From the NCBI GenBank assembly GCA_029785825.1, contig JAFLYY010000001.1, positions 310,001 to 374,000 of the forward strand: 64,000 nucleotides of DNA, given 5' to 3'. Source of the stretch: Nitrososphaerota archaeon. GTDB lineage: Archaea > Thermoproteota > Nitrososphaeria > Nitrososphaerales > Gagatemarchaeaceae. Below, piece after piece: positions 51,805 through 60,086 of the stretch. A model generated the notes under the pieces. It had not been told where the DNA came from. It did not search any database and saw only the letters and a program-made list of their open reading frames with translations. Made by a program: the position numbers and the translations under genes. Every line of letters starts with the position of its first letter. Positions within the stretch are counted from its first letter, which is position 1.

Positions 51805-52185
51805 TCAGGCGTCGCCGGGGGGCTGCGCCGGCGGGGGCCTCGTCTTCACGGCGTCGTCGATCTTCCCCTGCAGGTCCTTCAGGGTCTCTCTGAACCTCGA
51901 CTCCTGCTTCGCGAGCACCATCTTCCTAGTGCTTGCCAGCTCCTTCTTCTCGTTGAGTTCCTTCAGCACGTCCCCCTTCTTCACCTTGACCAGCAGGTTT
52001 CCTGCGAACTTGTATACCGCCTCTGAGTCTGACGCCTTCCCCAGTTCCTCCAGGGCCTTCTCGGTCTCGCTCAGTTCCATCTCGACCTGCTGCTTCTGGG
52101 CAAGCACCGCCTGCAGGTTCTGCTGGGTCTGGTCATATCGCGCTAGCTGCTCCCTGAGGAGGGGCGGAAGCTCAGGCTGGCTCAA
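51805..52185 (-). CDS. pfdB: Prefoldin subunit beta
   Basis: 126 residues from TTG 52185. Two long coiled-coil helices (LREQLARYDQTQQNLQAVLA and ELASTRKMVLAKQESRFRET) joined by a beta hairpin (AVYKFAGNLLVKVKKGDV) make the jellyfish-tentacle fold. It delivers unfolded proteins to the thermosome. It is found in this operon in many archaea, 23 bases after the Pcc1-like gene. Confidence 0.93.
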   Translation of the reverse strand: MSQPELPPLLREQLARYDQTQQNLQAVLAQKQQVEMELSETEKALEELGKASDSEAVYKFAGNLLVKVKKGDVLKELNEKKELASTRKMVLAKQESRFRETLKDLQGKIDDAVKTRPPPAQPPGDA

Positions 52186-52208
52186 TTTTGACCCAGCGAC
52201 CTCGGTCT

Positions 52209-52442
52209 CTACTTAAAGCCTTTCGAGCCTGGGGCCCTGATCAGGTCGAGGAGCGCCTTTGTCTTCTCGGCGGCCTCCCTGGGTCCGTCCCCCCTGATCT
52301 CTAGTTCGCACGCAGTCCCCTTCGCTTTGGCCCCGGGGAACGACTCGATGACCTTCTTGAGGGACGCCCTGTCAGCCCTGAAGGCGACGCTGACCCGGAC
52401 CGACGCTATCGGTCTACCTTGCTTTCGCTTGGGCGAGTTCAT
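52209..52442 (-). CDS. Pcc1-like protein (KEOPS subunit family)
   Basis: 77 residues. SVRVSVAFRADRASLKKVIE, then ELEIRGDGPREAAEKTKALL, matches the small Pcc1 fold of two strands and helices. KEOPS makes the t6A tRNA modification. Assignment rests on size, predicted fold and operon position between L37Ae and prefoldin. The only start, ATG 52442, overlaps the L37Ae coding region by 29 bases in another frame. Confidence 0.72.
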   Translation of the reverse strand: MNSPKRKQGRPIASVRVSVAFRADRASLKKVIESFPGAKAKGTACELEIRGDGPREAAEKTKALLDLIRAPGSKGFK

Positions 52443-52638
52443 AGGCGCCGCCCGCTACGGTGTAACCGCACGACTTGCACTTCCATATCCCTGAGGATGT
52501 CCTCGCCAGCTTCATGCTGGAACAGGCGGGACATTCCCTTGCCTGCTTGAGCGTCCTGAAGACCCTGGCGTACCTCTTCCTGAGGGTTCCCCCGTACTTT
52601 GCGCCGAGACCTCTGACGGCCTCCTTCGCCTTCGGCAC
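52414..52638 (-). CDS. rpl37ae: 50S ribosomal protein L37Ae
   Basis: 74 residues from GTG 52638, which overlaps the Rrp42 stop. TLRKRYARVFRTLKQARECP, then CxxC pairs ECPACSSMKLAR and WKCKSCGYTVAGGAY form the zinc ribbon typical of L37Ae (L43e). It binds 23S rRNA. Its place after Rrp42 is the usual archaeal order. Confidence 0.95.
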   Translation of the reverse strand: MPKAKEAVRGLGAKYGGTLRKRYARVFRTLKQARECPACSSMKLARTSSGIWKCKSCGYTVAGGAYELAQAKAR

Positions 52639-53447
52639 TACTTCGTCGCCTCTAGGATGCGGGCCCTGACGTCCCTCCCCACCCTGATGGCGATGTCTGC
52701 CGCTTCAAGCACCTGTGCGGGGGTGATGGTGCTCGCCTCGCCCTTCTGGGTCGCGCAGACGTTCCCGCCGTCTTCGGTCGTTATGGTGATTCTCATGTCC
52801 ATGGACGCCTCCTCCTCGGCGCTCGGGTCGACCACCATCCTCTCGCCTATCCTGGCGAAGGTGACTGACACCGGGGTCTTCTTGACGGGGACTGGGACAA
52901 CCTCCTCCGTGGCCTCCACCTTGTCGTCCTTGACCTTGAGCTTCTTCATCTTCGCCGTCTTCAGGGCGGCTACCACGGCGTAGCTCACCGCGTCGAACAG
53001 GTTCCCGTCGACGTTCATGACGTTGAAGTCGCAGAAGACTGAGATGACGGTCTTTCCGGGGATCAGGCTGAGGTCCTCCAAGGCTATCATCTTGGACTCG
53101 CGCACCCCCCTGTCCACCACCCTCGCGAGCTCTATCGCCTCTGGGCTCGGTGGGCCCGCCTCCGCGTAAGGCGAAGACATAGGGAGTATCTCACCGTTGA
53201 CCATGAGGATCCCCTTGTCGGGCGTGTCGGGGAACGGTATCCCCGTGGCTACCTTCACCCCGGCAATCACTTCCGTGTTCCCAAGGGTAACCCTGGCCGA
53301 GCCGTTGGCCTTCGGGATGACCCCTGTCTCCACTTTCAGCTCCCTCGGCTGGTCGAGCGCCCTCTCGTCCAGCCGCTTCCCCGCAGCCAGCAGCTGAACC
53401 ATCTGGGCCTTCCGTATCGTTTCGACTACGTAGTTCTTCATCGACAT
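52638..53447 (-). CDS. rrp42: Exosome complex subunit Rrp42
   Basis: 269 residues. RNase PH-type fold: LDERALDQPRELKVETGVIP, then ARVTLGNTEVIAGVKVATGI, ELARVVDRGVRESKMIALED and FCDFNVMNVDGNLFDAVSYA. Rrp42 lacks the catalytic residues and pairs with Rrp41 to make the hexameric RNA-degrading ring. Its start abuts the Rrp41 stop with no gap. Confidence 0.95.
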   Translation of the reverse strand: MSMKNYVVETIRKAQMVQLLAAGKRLDERALDQPRELKVETGVIPKANGSARVTLGNTEVIAGVKVATGIPFPDTPDKGILMVNGEILPMSSPYAEAGPPSPEAIELARVVDRGVRESKMIALEDLSLIPGKTVISVFCDFNVMNVDGNLFDAVSYAVVAALKTAKMKKLKVKDDKVEATEEVVPVPVKKTPVSVTFARIGERMVVDPSAEEEASMDMRITITTEDGGNVCATQKGEASTITPAQVLEAADIAIRVGRDVRARILEATK

Positions 53448-54203
53448 CTACTCGGCTACCTCTTCTACCTGGGTCACCTTCGCCTCGCCCCCAAAGAACC
53501 TCGCGTTGAGTGCCTCCCGCTGCATCCCGTACACTTCTTTCCCTTTCTGGATGGCCAGCTCGAACGCCTTCTGGAACTTCTCCCGCGAGTAGACCCCGTC
53601 CACCTGCAGCAGAGACACCACCCCCAGGTTGGGGAGTATCGCGACCGGCATGTCGCCGTCCCCTTCCTTGTCTTCGGTGTCGTCCAGGTCAGCCACCACT
53701 TGGCCGTTGATCATGCCGCAGGAGCACCCGACGACCAGGTCCCTCATGTTGATCCCAGCGTCCGCCAAGGCTAGCGAGGCTGCGGTTATCCCCGCCACCC
53801 TCGACCCTCCGTCAGACTGGAGCACCTCGACCCACACCTCTATCGCCGTCCGAGGGTAGTCCTCCACAACAACAGCGGGCTCCAGCGCTTCCCTCATCAC
53901 CTTCGAAATCTCGATCTCCCTTCTGGAAGGAGCCGGGTTCTTCCTCTCATCGACGGAGAAGGGGGCCATGTGGTATCTGCACCTGAGCAACGCCCTGTCA
54001 GGGAGCACTTGGTGCTTCGGATGCACCTCTTTCGGCCCGTAGACGGCTGCCATTATCTTGTTCTTCCCCCACTCGATGTACGCCGAGCCGTCGGCGTTCT
54101 TCACCAGTCCCACCTGGAGCTTTATGGGCCTCAGCTGGTCCCACTTCCTGCCATCCCGACGGTTGCCTTTCTCGTCGATTAGTTTCGTTTCACCCTTTGC
54201 CAT
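53448..54203 (-). CDS. rrp41: Exosome complex exonuclease Rrp41
   Basis: 251 residues. NRRDGRKWDQLRPIKLQVGL, then EWGKNKIMAAVYGPKEVHPK, FEVLQSDGGSRVAGITAASL and LDDTEDKEGDGDMPVAILPN carry the phosphate- and metal-binding residues of the active RNase PH-like subunit. It degrades RNA 3' to 5' phosphorolytically. It sits two bases after Rrp4. Confidence 0.96.
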   Translation of the reverse strand: MAKGETKLIDEKGNRRDGRKWDQLRPIKLQVGLVKNADGSAYIEWGKNKIMAAVYGPKEVHPKHQVLPDRALLRCRYHMAPFSVDERKNPAPSRREIEISKVMREALEPAVVVEDYPRTAIEVWVEVLQSDGGSRVAGITAASLALADAGINMRDLVVGCSCGMINGQVVADLDDTEDKEGDGDMPVAILPNLGVVSLLQVDGVYSREKFQKAFELAIQKGKEVYGMQREALNARFFGGEAKVTQVEEVAE

Positions 54204-54205
54204 CT

Positions 54206-54877
54206 CTATTCCCCTCCAAGGACCCCTTCGACTCTCGTGGTAAGGTCGGCGGCGTGGGCCTCCTCTTCCACGGTCCTGATAGCCTTCACGGCCTTCGTGA
54301 TCCCCTCCGGGGTCCCGGATACCACGACCACTCCGTTCTGGCCGACCTTGACCTCGGCCCCGGTCCTCTCACTGATCAGGTTGATCATCGCTCCCCTCTT
54401 TCCAATTAGTCTGGGCACCTTCGTGGGCGATATCTTAACGATTTCTCCCGAGTCTATCTTTCCGTATCCCTGCCCCCTGATGCTGAGCTGCGGGTCCCTC
54501 GACCTTTCGAACGACTCTATCCTGGTCCCGATCATGTCTCCGACCTTGAACTTGCTCGACAGGTCGTGCGTCGAGGGGGAGAACTCTCTCCCGAACACGA
54601 AAGACGCGGGAAGGAACCCATCGAAGCACGAATTGATGTCCACCACCCACCCGAAGCCGTTGACGTCCACGACCTTCCCTATCACCTCGTCGTCGGCCCG
54701 CGGAAGGTACGGCCCTGTGAGAGGGTTCAGCTTGACTTCGTCCCTCCCCACCTCGGCTAGCCCCACCCGGAGCGCGACATACTCCTCGCCCCTCTTCTCG
54801 ATGTAGCTGCCGTATCTGTAGTTCCCCTTGGCTATGACGTCCCCGGGGATTACCTGTCTTCTCTCGATCATTGGCAT
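54206..54877 (-). CDS. rrp4: Exosome complex RNA-binding protein Rrp4
   Basis: 223 residues. N-terminal domain VIPGDVIAKGNYRYGSYIEK, S1 domain (about 62-130; DEVIGKVVDVNGFGWVVDIN), and KH domain with VPRLIGKRGAMINLISERTG, the GxxG-type loop. It caps the exosome ring and feeds RNA. It starts two bases after SBDS. Confidence 0.95.
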   Translation of the reverse strand: MPMIERRQVIPGDVIAKGNYRYGSYIEKRGEEYVALRVGLAEVGRDEVKLNPLTGPYLPRADDEVIGKVVDVNGFGWVVDINSCFDGFLPASFVFGREFSPSTHDLSSKFKVGDMIGTRIESFERSRDPQLSIRGQGYGKIDSGEIVKISPTKVPRLIGKRGAMINLISERTGAEVKVGQNGVVVVSGTPEGITKAVKAIRTVEEEAHAADLTTRVEGVLGGE

Positions 54878-54879
54878 CT

Positions 54880-55620
54880 CTATTTCACCACTGTGACCTG
54901 CGCCGCTCCCTTCGTCGTCGAGCCCAGCCGGTCCAGCAGGCCGGGCTGTCCGCCAGCCGGTATTTCTACTATTGCCGAGAGGGTCCCATCGGCCAGCCAG
55001 TCCTCCTTCATTATCTCGCCATAGGCCTTCAGGACGCCGATGGCCTGCCCCGTGTACTGGGCCGCAACCTTGACCTGAAGCCGGACCTTCTCAGACTTCA
55101 GGGGAAGCAACGTCCTCAGGGCTTCCACCACCGCTTTCATCTGCTCGTTAGGGTCCTGGAACGGGTCCACGGACACGCGCGCTTCCTGCATCGCCTGGTC
55201 GATCCTCGTAGGGGGGTGCGGGAGAAGGGTCCGCGGGTCGACGAAGTTCTTGGAGATAGCTGCGATGATGGCCTTCCTCTTCTCCTCCGTCAGCCTCTTC
55301 CTCTGCTCCTGGGTGAGGTTTAGCTCCCCGCGCTTCAGCACCTCCAGGACCGCCTTGGCGTGGTCGTCGGTTCCGAAGTGCAGTTTCAGCTTCTCTGTGC
55401 TCGCCCTCAGCCCCTTCCGGGCGTCGGAGTAGACTTCGTCCGTGACTATCACGGCAGAGGGCTCGACATTCCTCCCTTGCTTGAACGAAAGCGCGGAGTC
55501 GGGATTCACTAGAATCTCGTAATGCTCTCCCGCGATGGTCAGCCTCACCGTTGTGAACTTGGACGCTTCATGGGTCCTCGGCTTGAAGTTCCCTCCGCCG
55601 TACCCGAACCCACCGCTCAT
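54880..55620 (-). CDS. SBDS family ribosome maturation protein
   Basis: 246 residues. Three-domain Shwachman-Bodian-Diamond protein: FTTVRLTIAGEHYEILVNPD (FYSH domain), a helical domain with LTEEKRKAIIAAISKNFVDP, HPPTRIDQAMQEARVSVDPF, and a C-terminal ferredoxin-like domain. It helps release eIF6 from the large ribosomal subunit. Standard member of this operon, 15 bases after the proteasome gene. Confidence 0.95.
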   Translation of the reverse strand: MSGGFGYGGGNFKPRTHEASKFTTVRLTIAGEHYEILVNPDSALSFKQGRNVEPSAVIVTDEVYSDARKGLRASTEKLKLHFGTDDHAKAVLEVLKRGELNLTQEQRKRLTEEKRKAIIAAISKNFVDPRTLLPHPPTRIDQAMQEARVSVDPFQDPNEQMKAVVEALRTLLPLKSEKVRLQVKVAAQYTGQAIGVLKAYGEIMKEDWLADGTLSAIVEIPAGGQPGLLDRLGSTTKGAAQVTVVK

Positions 55621-55635
55621 CGATGCCGACGCTTC

Positions 55636-56382
55636 TCAGGAGCTCTTGGCCGGGGGCTTGTCTGACTTCGTCTTGGCGTTGGATGCGCTCTTCCCGATCT
55701 CCTGCTCAGCGAGGCGCCTCCACTTCTTCGAACCGGCTTCCACCACGGCTGCCTTTATGTGGGCTGTCCCGATCTTGTCCTCGCTCACGAGATAGATGCA
55801 TTCGATGGCAAGAGTGACGGCTTCTTCCAGGCTCAGGTCTGGCGAGTAGTTCTTCTCCAGGTAGTCGTTCACCTGGTCGCTCCCCTGGCCTATGGCTATG
55901 GCATGGAATCCCGAATAGGTCCCGGTCGGGTCAGCCAGATACACCACGGGCCCCTCCCCGTCGACCCCCGCTATGATCAGGGATACGCCGAATGGCCTGA
56001 CGCCTGCATACTGAGTGTACTGCTGGTTCATGTCGGCGATCCTCTTGGCTATGGCCTCCACGTCCACAGGCTCGTCGTAGATCAGCCTGTTGCTCTGCGC
56101 CAGGACCCTCGCGCTGTCGACCTGGATCCTCGCATCCGGGATGTAACCAGCCCCGACGGCCCCGACGTGGTCGTCGATCTGGAACATCTTGATGACGGAG
56201 TCGACGTTCTGAAGCTTCCTTTGCTTCTCTTCCACGGCCAGCACCACCCCCTCTTTGGTCTGGATGCCGACAGCCAGGTTTCCCCTCCTGACGGTCTCGA
56301 GGGCATATTCCACTTGGTACAGCCTGCCATCGGGCGAAAAAATCGTGATCGCCCTGTCATATCCTGCCGAAGGTGCAAACAT
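55636..56382 (-). CDS. psmA: Proteasome alpha subunit
   Basis: 248 residues. The alpha-type N-terminal YDRAITIFSPDGRLYQVEYA (residues 8-27) and ALETVRRGNLAVGIQTKEGV define the family; there is no propeptide or active Thr, as expected. A Lys-rich C-terminal tail of about 30 residues is longer than usual. It heads the exosome superoperon. A TTTAAA-centred box (56424-56432) is shared with the divergent amidotransferase; an AAGGAG sequence precedes the start. Confidence 0.96.
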   Translation of the reverse strand: MFAPSAGYDRAITIFSPDGRLYQVEYALETVRRGNLAVGIQTKEGVVLAVEEKQRKLQNVDSVIKMFQIDDHVGAVGAGYIPDARIQVDSARVLAQSNRLIYDEPVDVEAIAKRIADMNQQYTQYAGVRPFGVSLIIAGVDGEGPVVYLADPTGTYSGFHAIAIGQGSDQVNDYLEKNYSPDLSLEEAVTLAIECIYLVSEDKIGTAHIKAAVVEAGSKKWRRLAEQEIGKSASNAKTKSDKPPAKSS

Positions 56383-56474
56383 TTTCTTCTAGTTGCTCCT
56401 TTTTGCCCAACGAATTCAGTCGCCTTTTAAACTGTTCTGAGAACTTGCGCGATTCCGCGAAGGTTCATATCAAG

Positions 56475-57083
56475 ATGTTCCCCTCCCGAAACGGAATGCC
56501 AAAGGTCCTCGTGGTGAACAACTACCCCGCGCGGGAACGGGCCGGGACGCTGCAGTCATGCGTCGAGGGGAACGGGGGCGCGGTGACCGCGGTCGGGTGG
56601 GGGGACGCCACGGCCCCCCTGTTCGACTCGTTCGACGGCGTCGTCCTCAGCGGCTCACCCGACATGATGACCGAGGGGAGGACGGAGTCGAAGTTCTCGA
56701 AGGAGAGAGAGGCGATCCTGGAGTCGAAGGTCCCGATACTGGGGATCTGTTTCGGTCACCAGCTGGTGGCCCGCGCTTTCCAGGCCGAAGTGGTGAAGGA
56801 CAGAAAGCCGGTCCAGGAGATGGTACGGACGACCGTCCTCGCCGAAGATCCACTCTTCGCCGGTCTCCCGAACTCTCTCATGCTGCTAGAGTCGCGCCAC
56901 GAAGTGGTGAGGGCCCTCCCGGGCGGGTTCACACTGTTGGCGAAGAGCGCGACCAGCGCCATTGCCGCAATGAAGAGCAGGTCCCGCACCATCTATGGAG
57001 TCCAGTTCCATCCGGAGCGCTACTCCGTAGACCACCCCGAGGGGAACGCCGTGCTGGGAAACTTCGTGGGCATGCTGAAGTAG
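56475..57083 (+). CDS. Class I glutamine amidotransferase
   Basis: About 202 residues from ATG 56475 (ATG 56496 is equally possible). The catalytic Cys is in KVPILGICFGHQLVARAF (about residue 97), His-Glu in IYGVQFHPERYSVDH (about 180), and the oxyanion region in FDGVVLSGSPDMMTE. It resembles the GMP synthase glutaminase subunit GuaAa, with QEMVRTTVLAEDPLFAGLPN, but the C-terminal part and context do not prove a GMP synthase role. It is divergent from psmA and the JAMM gene follows without a gap. Confidence 0.82.
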   Translation: MFPSRNGMPKVLVVNNYPARERAGTLQSCVEGNGGAVTAVGWGDATAPLFDSFDGVVLSGSPDMMTEGRTESKFSKEREAILESKVPILGICFGHQLVARAFQAEVVKDRKPVQEMVRTTVLAEDPLFAGLPNSLMLLESRHEVVRALPGGFTLLAKSATSAIAAMKSRSRTIYGVQFHPERYSVDHPEGNAVLGNFVGMLK

Positions 57084-57476
57084 GTGGGTGCACTGGCCGT
57101 AGAGAAGGTCGTCTTCCAAAAGAAGGTGGTCGACAGCCTGTTCAGCTATTCTGCCATGGCCTACCCCAACGAGGGGATACTTCTCCTGAGAGGAAAGTCG
57201 AAGAAGGGCGTCGTCGAGGTGACGGGAGTCGTGGTCCCCCCGCTCGCGGCCCATGGAGCCGCGTTCTCCTCTTTCAACTGGTGGATGCTCCCCGTGGACC
57301 TTTCGTACCTCGGGGTGGCTCACTCCCATCCTTCGGGGAACTTCAACCCCTCGCACGAGGACTTGCTCCACGCCACGGGGAAGATCATGGTGATCATGGG
57401 GTACCCCTACGCCACTGTCGACAACCTGGGGGTCTACAACCACAAGGGGGAGAGGATCCCCTTTGAAGTAGTGTGA
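57084..57476 (+). CDS. JAB1/MPN (JAMM) domain metalloprotease
   Basis: 130 residues from GTG 57084, directly after the amidotransferase stop. The JAMM motif is complete: Glu in YPNEGILLLRG (about residue 31), HSHPSGNFNPSHED (HxH...S..D, about 80-93). JAMM enzymes remove ubiquitin-like proteins (SAMPs in archaea) or act in sulfur-carrier processing. Placement beside psmA across a divergent promoter suggests work with the proteasome; that is inference. Confidence 0.88.
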   Translation: MGALAVEKVVFQKKVVDSLFSYSAMAYPNEGILLLRGKSKKGVVEVTGVVVPPLAAHGAAFSSFNWWMLPVDLSYLGVAHSHPSGNFNPSHEDLLHATGKIMVIMGYPYATVDNLGVYNHKGERIPFEVV

Positions 57477-57734
57477 CTGACGTGAACCCAGGGCTTCATG
57501 GATGATACCGGCCGGGGAGGCGTGGCCCTCCACGGGGCTCTTCCCGCTTTCAGCCGGCTGAAGTAGGCGCCCCGCCTACCGTCTTGACGCTGTTCTCTCC
57601 GGGTCTGTCCTCCCCACGTCTCATCTGTTCCGGCGAGGGTCGCCCCAGGCATGGAAGCCGGCGGCTGGCGGCTCCCAAGGTCGTGCTACATGAGACGCTA
57701 AGCCTTAAATCGTCTCATCGAAGGGACACGTTTC

Positions 57735-57914
57735 ATGAGCCAATACACGAAGGGGCAGTCGTGGGGCGCGCTAAAGAAGGCCTGGCGCGGCTACAAGGTG
57801 GCCAAGGTCCAGAAGAACGCGGAGGACATGAAGAAATACGCCGAACGCATCAGGACCCTCCAGAGTGAGCTGGGCCTCGTCCAAGCGAAGTTCCCTGAGC
57901 TAGGCCTCAACTAG
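57735..57914 (+). CDS. Small basic helical protein (59 residues)
   Basis: A 59-codon gene: MSQYTKGQSWGALKKAWRGY at the start, then VAKVQKNAEDMKKYAERIRT, ending LGLVQAKFPELGLN. It is Lys/Arg-rich and predicted mostly helical with a probable coiled coil (residues 25-50). A TATA-like CCTTAAATC (57704-57712) is 26 bases before the ATG, as in neighbouring leaderless genes, and codon use is like theirs. Function unknown. Confidence 0.65.
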   Translation: MSQYTKGQSWGALKKAWRGYKVAKVQKNAEDMKKYAERIRTLQSELGLVQAKFPELGLN

Positions 57915-57932
57915 GCCTAACTCAGTCCTCTT

Positions 57933-58310
57933 TTAGCGGGCCAGGTCTGAATGGTTCGTTATGATCTGGTTCCTGAGGTCCTGAGCCTGCTGCAGCGTGA
58001 AGTCGGGTTCGGCCGAGACCAAGACTAGCTTCTCTCCGAGGTAGAACGTCATGATGTTCAGCCTCTCTCTCTTGTTGAAGGTATACTGGTTCTTCCCGAA
58101 GTAGCGGTCCCACGTCCTGTCGTTGTTGATTTGGATGGTTATGCCCGCTATGAGCCTGATGTCCTCGCTCTGGGGCTCGAGCGAAGGGATCCCCTTTCTC
58201 ATCCCTCCCGCGACCTGCCTTCCGGACTGGTCGAGGATCTGGGCCGACCTCACCCTCCTGTCGAACTTGAATATCTCAGTGATTATCTTGTCCCACTGGA
58301 CCTGCAACAT
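57933..58310 (-). CDS. Conserved-type hypothetical protein (thaumarchaeal-like)
   Basis: 125 residues, soluble and alpha/beta: WDKIITEIFKFDRRVRSAQI, LDQSGRQVAGGMRKGIPSLE, RERLNIMTFYLGEKLVLVSA, then a C-terminal helix. The order of sensor-like strands and a central acidic helix reminds me of a roadblock/profilin-like domain found in small thaumarchaeal proteins (DUF6659-type); that link is from memory and not certain. It is convergent with the 59-residue gene. No catalytic motif seen. Confidence 0.6.
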   Translation of the reverse strand: MLQVQWDKIITEIFKFDRRVRSAQILDQSGRQVAGGMRKGIPSLEPQSEDIRLIAGITIQINNDRTWDRYFGKNQYTFNKRERLNIMTFYLGEKLVLVSAEPDFTLQQAQDLRNQIITNHSDLAR

Positions 58311-58382
58311 TACGTTTCTTTCAGCGGCATGCGGTGAGATATAAGCGAGACCCTGAGCTTCATGCTGGAAGACCCGGCGGCC

Positions 58383-58955
58383 TCAGTCCAAGGCGTCCAG
58401 GATCTCCTGAGTGCTCCTTACTCTGCCTATCCTCTTCAGAACGAACTCAATCGCGTTCCTGTGGGCCTCGGCTGAGCGGTCGGACATGGCGTCTTCTGCG
58501 AATATCTGCTGGAACCCGTACTCGAAGGCGAACCTCGCGGTGCTCTCGACCCCATAGGTGGTGGAGATCCCGCAGAGGACTATTGTGTCCACGCCTCCTC
58601 TCCTCAGCCTGAGTTCCAGGTCAGTCCCGTAGAACGCGCCCCACTGCCGCTTTGTTATCACCACGTCCGAGGGGTCGGGACCTAGCTCGGGGACGAAGTC
58701 GGCCCAGTCCGGGGGCATCTGACCACGCGAGGGGAAGGGGGTGTCGGACTGGGTCTGGAGGGCGGTCCCCTTCGACTGGGTCACATGGACGAGGAAGACA
58801 GGCATCCCCCTCTCGCGGAACGCCTTGGCGAGCTTCGCCGCGTTGGCTATAACCGCCTTCGAGTCGTGGGGCTGGGCATCCATCCCCGCTATGCCCTTCT
58901 GGAGGTCGATCACCACCAGGGCCGTCTTCGAGCTTCCGATCGTGAATGTGCTCAA
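58383..58955 (-). CDS. Isochorismatase-like cysteine hydrolase
   Basis: 190 residues from TTG 58955. The catalytic triad is seen: Asp in ALVVIDLQKGIAGMD, Lys in VVITKRQWGAFYGTD and Cys in TIVLCGISTTYGVESTARFA. Relatives are nicotinamidases and N-carbamoyl amide hydrolases; the substrate is undetermined. The open frame continues upstream to 59102 but that 49-residue part is basic, low-complexity and not family-like, so the TTG is preferred. Confidence 0.86.
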   Translation of the reverse strand: MSTFTIGSSKTALVVIDLQKGIAGMDAQPHDSKAVIANAAKLAKAFRERGMPVFLVHVTQSKGTALQTQSDTPFPSRGQMPPDWADFVPELGPDPSDVVITKRQWGAFYGTDLELRLRRGGVDTIVLCGISTTYGVESTARFAFEYGFQQIFAEDAMSDRSAEAHRNAIEFVLKRIGRVRSTQEILDALD

Positions 58956-59142
58956 CGACCTTCCCGCCGGACGGCCTGTAGAAATCCTCTTCTGTGTTGA
59001 TCCGCCGGTCCGGCGTCGCGCCCGGCTTCCCGAGACGAAAGGACCGCGCCCCCGCTGAACGACGGGACGCCCTGATATGGTGCGCGACCACGACCAGAGC
59101 AAGTTTTAAGAGCTAGTCTCAGGATGCTACCAACATCGCTCC

Positions 59143-59556
59143 ATGTCTTCTCTGATAGACGCAGATTACGCGGCCCTCCTCTTGAGGGTGTTCGTGGGGG
59201 CGGCATTGATAGCCCACGCAATGCCCAAGGTGAAGGGAGGCTGGGGGACCCAGGCAGGCATGTGGATCGGGTCGATGGGGGTCCCGCCCGTGGCAGCCAG
59301 GCTCGTGACCGTCTTGGAGTTCTTCGGGGGCATCTTCCTCATCGTCGGTTTGATCACCCCTGTGGTCGCCGGCTTCTTTGCCATCCAGTTCGCGGCAATC
59401 ATAGCCATGAAGGCGACCAAGATGAAAGCAGGGTTCATGGGTGCGGGCGACAAGCCCGGCTATGAGCTCGACTTCACCTACCTACTGCTGTCTCTGGGGA
59501 TATTTCTCCTCGGATCGGGGGCTCTGTCCGTGGACGGCTTGCTCCACATACTCTAG
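59143..59556 (+). CDS. DoxX-family membrane protein
   Basis: 137 residues, four transmembrane helices. LLLRVFVGAALIAHAMPKVK near the N terminus and LEFFGGIFLIVGLITPVVAG are the DoxX signatures; the last helix is LLLSLGIFLLGSGALSVDGL. DoxX proteins take part in quinone-linked redox or stress complexes. TATA-like GTTTTAAG (59103-59110) lies 36 bases before the ATG. No DoxD-type partner nearby. Confidence 0.87.
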   Translation: MSSLIDADYAALLLRVFVGAALIAHAMPKVKGGWGTQAGMWIGSMGVPPVAARLVTVLEFFGGIFLIVGLITPVVAGFFAIQFAAIIAMKATKMKAGFMGAGDKPGYELDFTYLLLSLGIFLLGSGALSVDGLLHIL

Positions 59557-59644
59557 CCGCAGCGCCGGTTCTTGTCGAATCATCATAACGGACTTGTTGA
59601 TAGTGTTTGACTCAGGCTCTGAAGTGCCCTGACCGACCGTATCA

Positions 59645-60064
59645 ATGTCAGCAATGGTCCTAGAAATCGCCGAACTGCTGCTTGGCACTTGCGTGGGCGC
59701 GATTGTCGCGGTCTACGCGTCATCCAAGGGCTATCTGGGACACCGGAGAACGAAGGTCGCGTCAATCACAGTCCCGTCCACGGCGAGCTTCGCCGCGACG
59801 ACTGAACAGGCCAAAGAGGTCCCGACTGCGGCAGCACCTGCCGCGACAGAGCCTGCCCCGTCACCCACACCAGCCCCATCACATGCCATCTATGAGACGG
59901 TGCAGCCGGCTCCAGCGCCCGTGACGTACGCGGCGCCGGCGGCGACGTCATTCAGCTCCCCTACACTCGCAAAGAAGCCGACGCGGACCTACAGGCGCAG
60001 GACGGCTCCCGTGAGGAGCTCATCCGGTGTCAAGAAGACCCTGTCCAAACCCAAGAAGCGCTGA
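59645..60064 (+). CDS. Membrane-anchored Ala/Pro-rich protein with basic tail
   Basis: 139 residues, not recognised. One N-terminal membrane helix (about 6-26; EIAELLLGTCVGAIVAVYAS), an Ala/Pro/Thr-rich low-complexity middle (40-105), and a strongly basic end (KKPTRTYRRRTAPVRSSSGV then Lys-rich). The tail could bind nucleic acid or acidic lipid. Endonuclease IV follows 62 bases later behind its own promoter. Confidence 0.6.
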   Translation: MSAMVLEIAELLLGTCVGAIVAVYASSKGYLGHRRTKVASITVPSTASFAATTEQAKEVPTAAAPAATEPAPSPTPAPSHAIYETVQPAPAPVTYAAPAATSFSSPTLAKKPTRTYRRRTAPVRSSSGVKKTLSKPKKR

Positions 60065-60086
60065 GCGCGAAAACCAAAGCAAGAGC

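Noticed and set aside
57477-57734. Possible C/D-box RNA (GATGAT and CTGA-like boxes)
   Set aside because: The boxes do not match consensus C and D boxes and no guide or stem could be supported.
58956-59102. Longer N terminus for the isochorismatase-like protein
   Set aside because: It is basic low-complexity sequence with no counterpart in the family; TTG 58955 sits right before the first strand.
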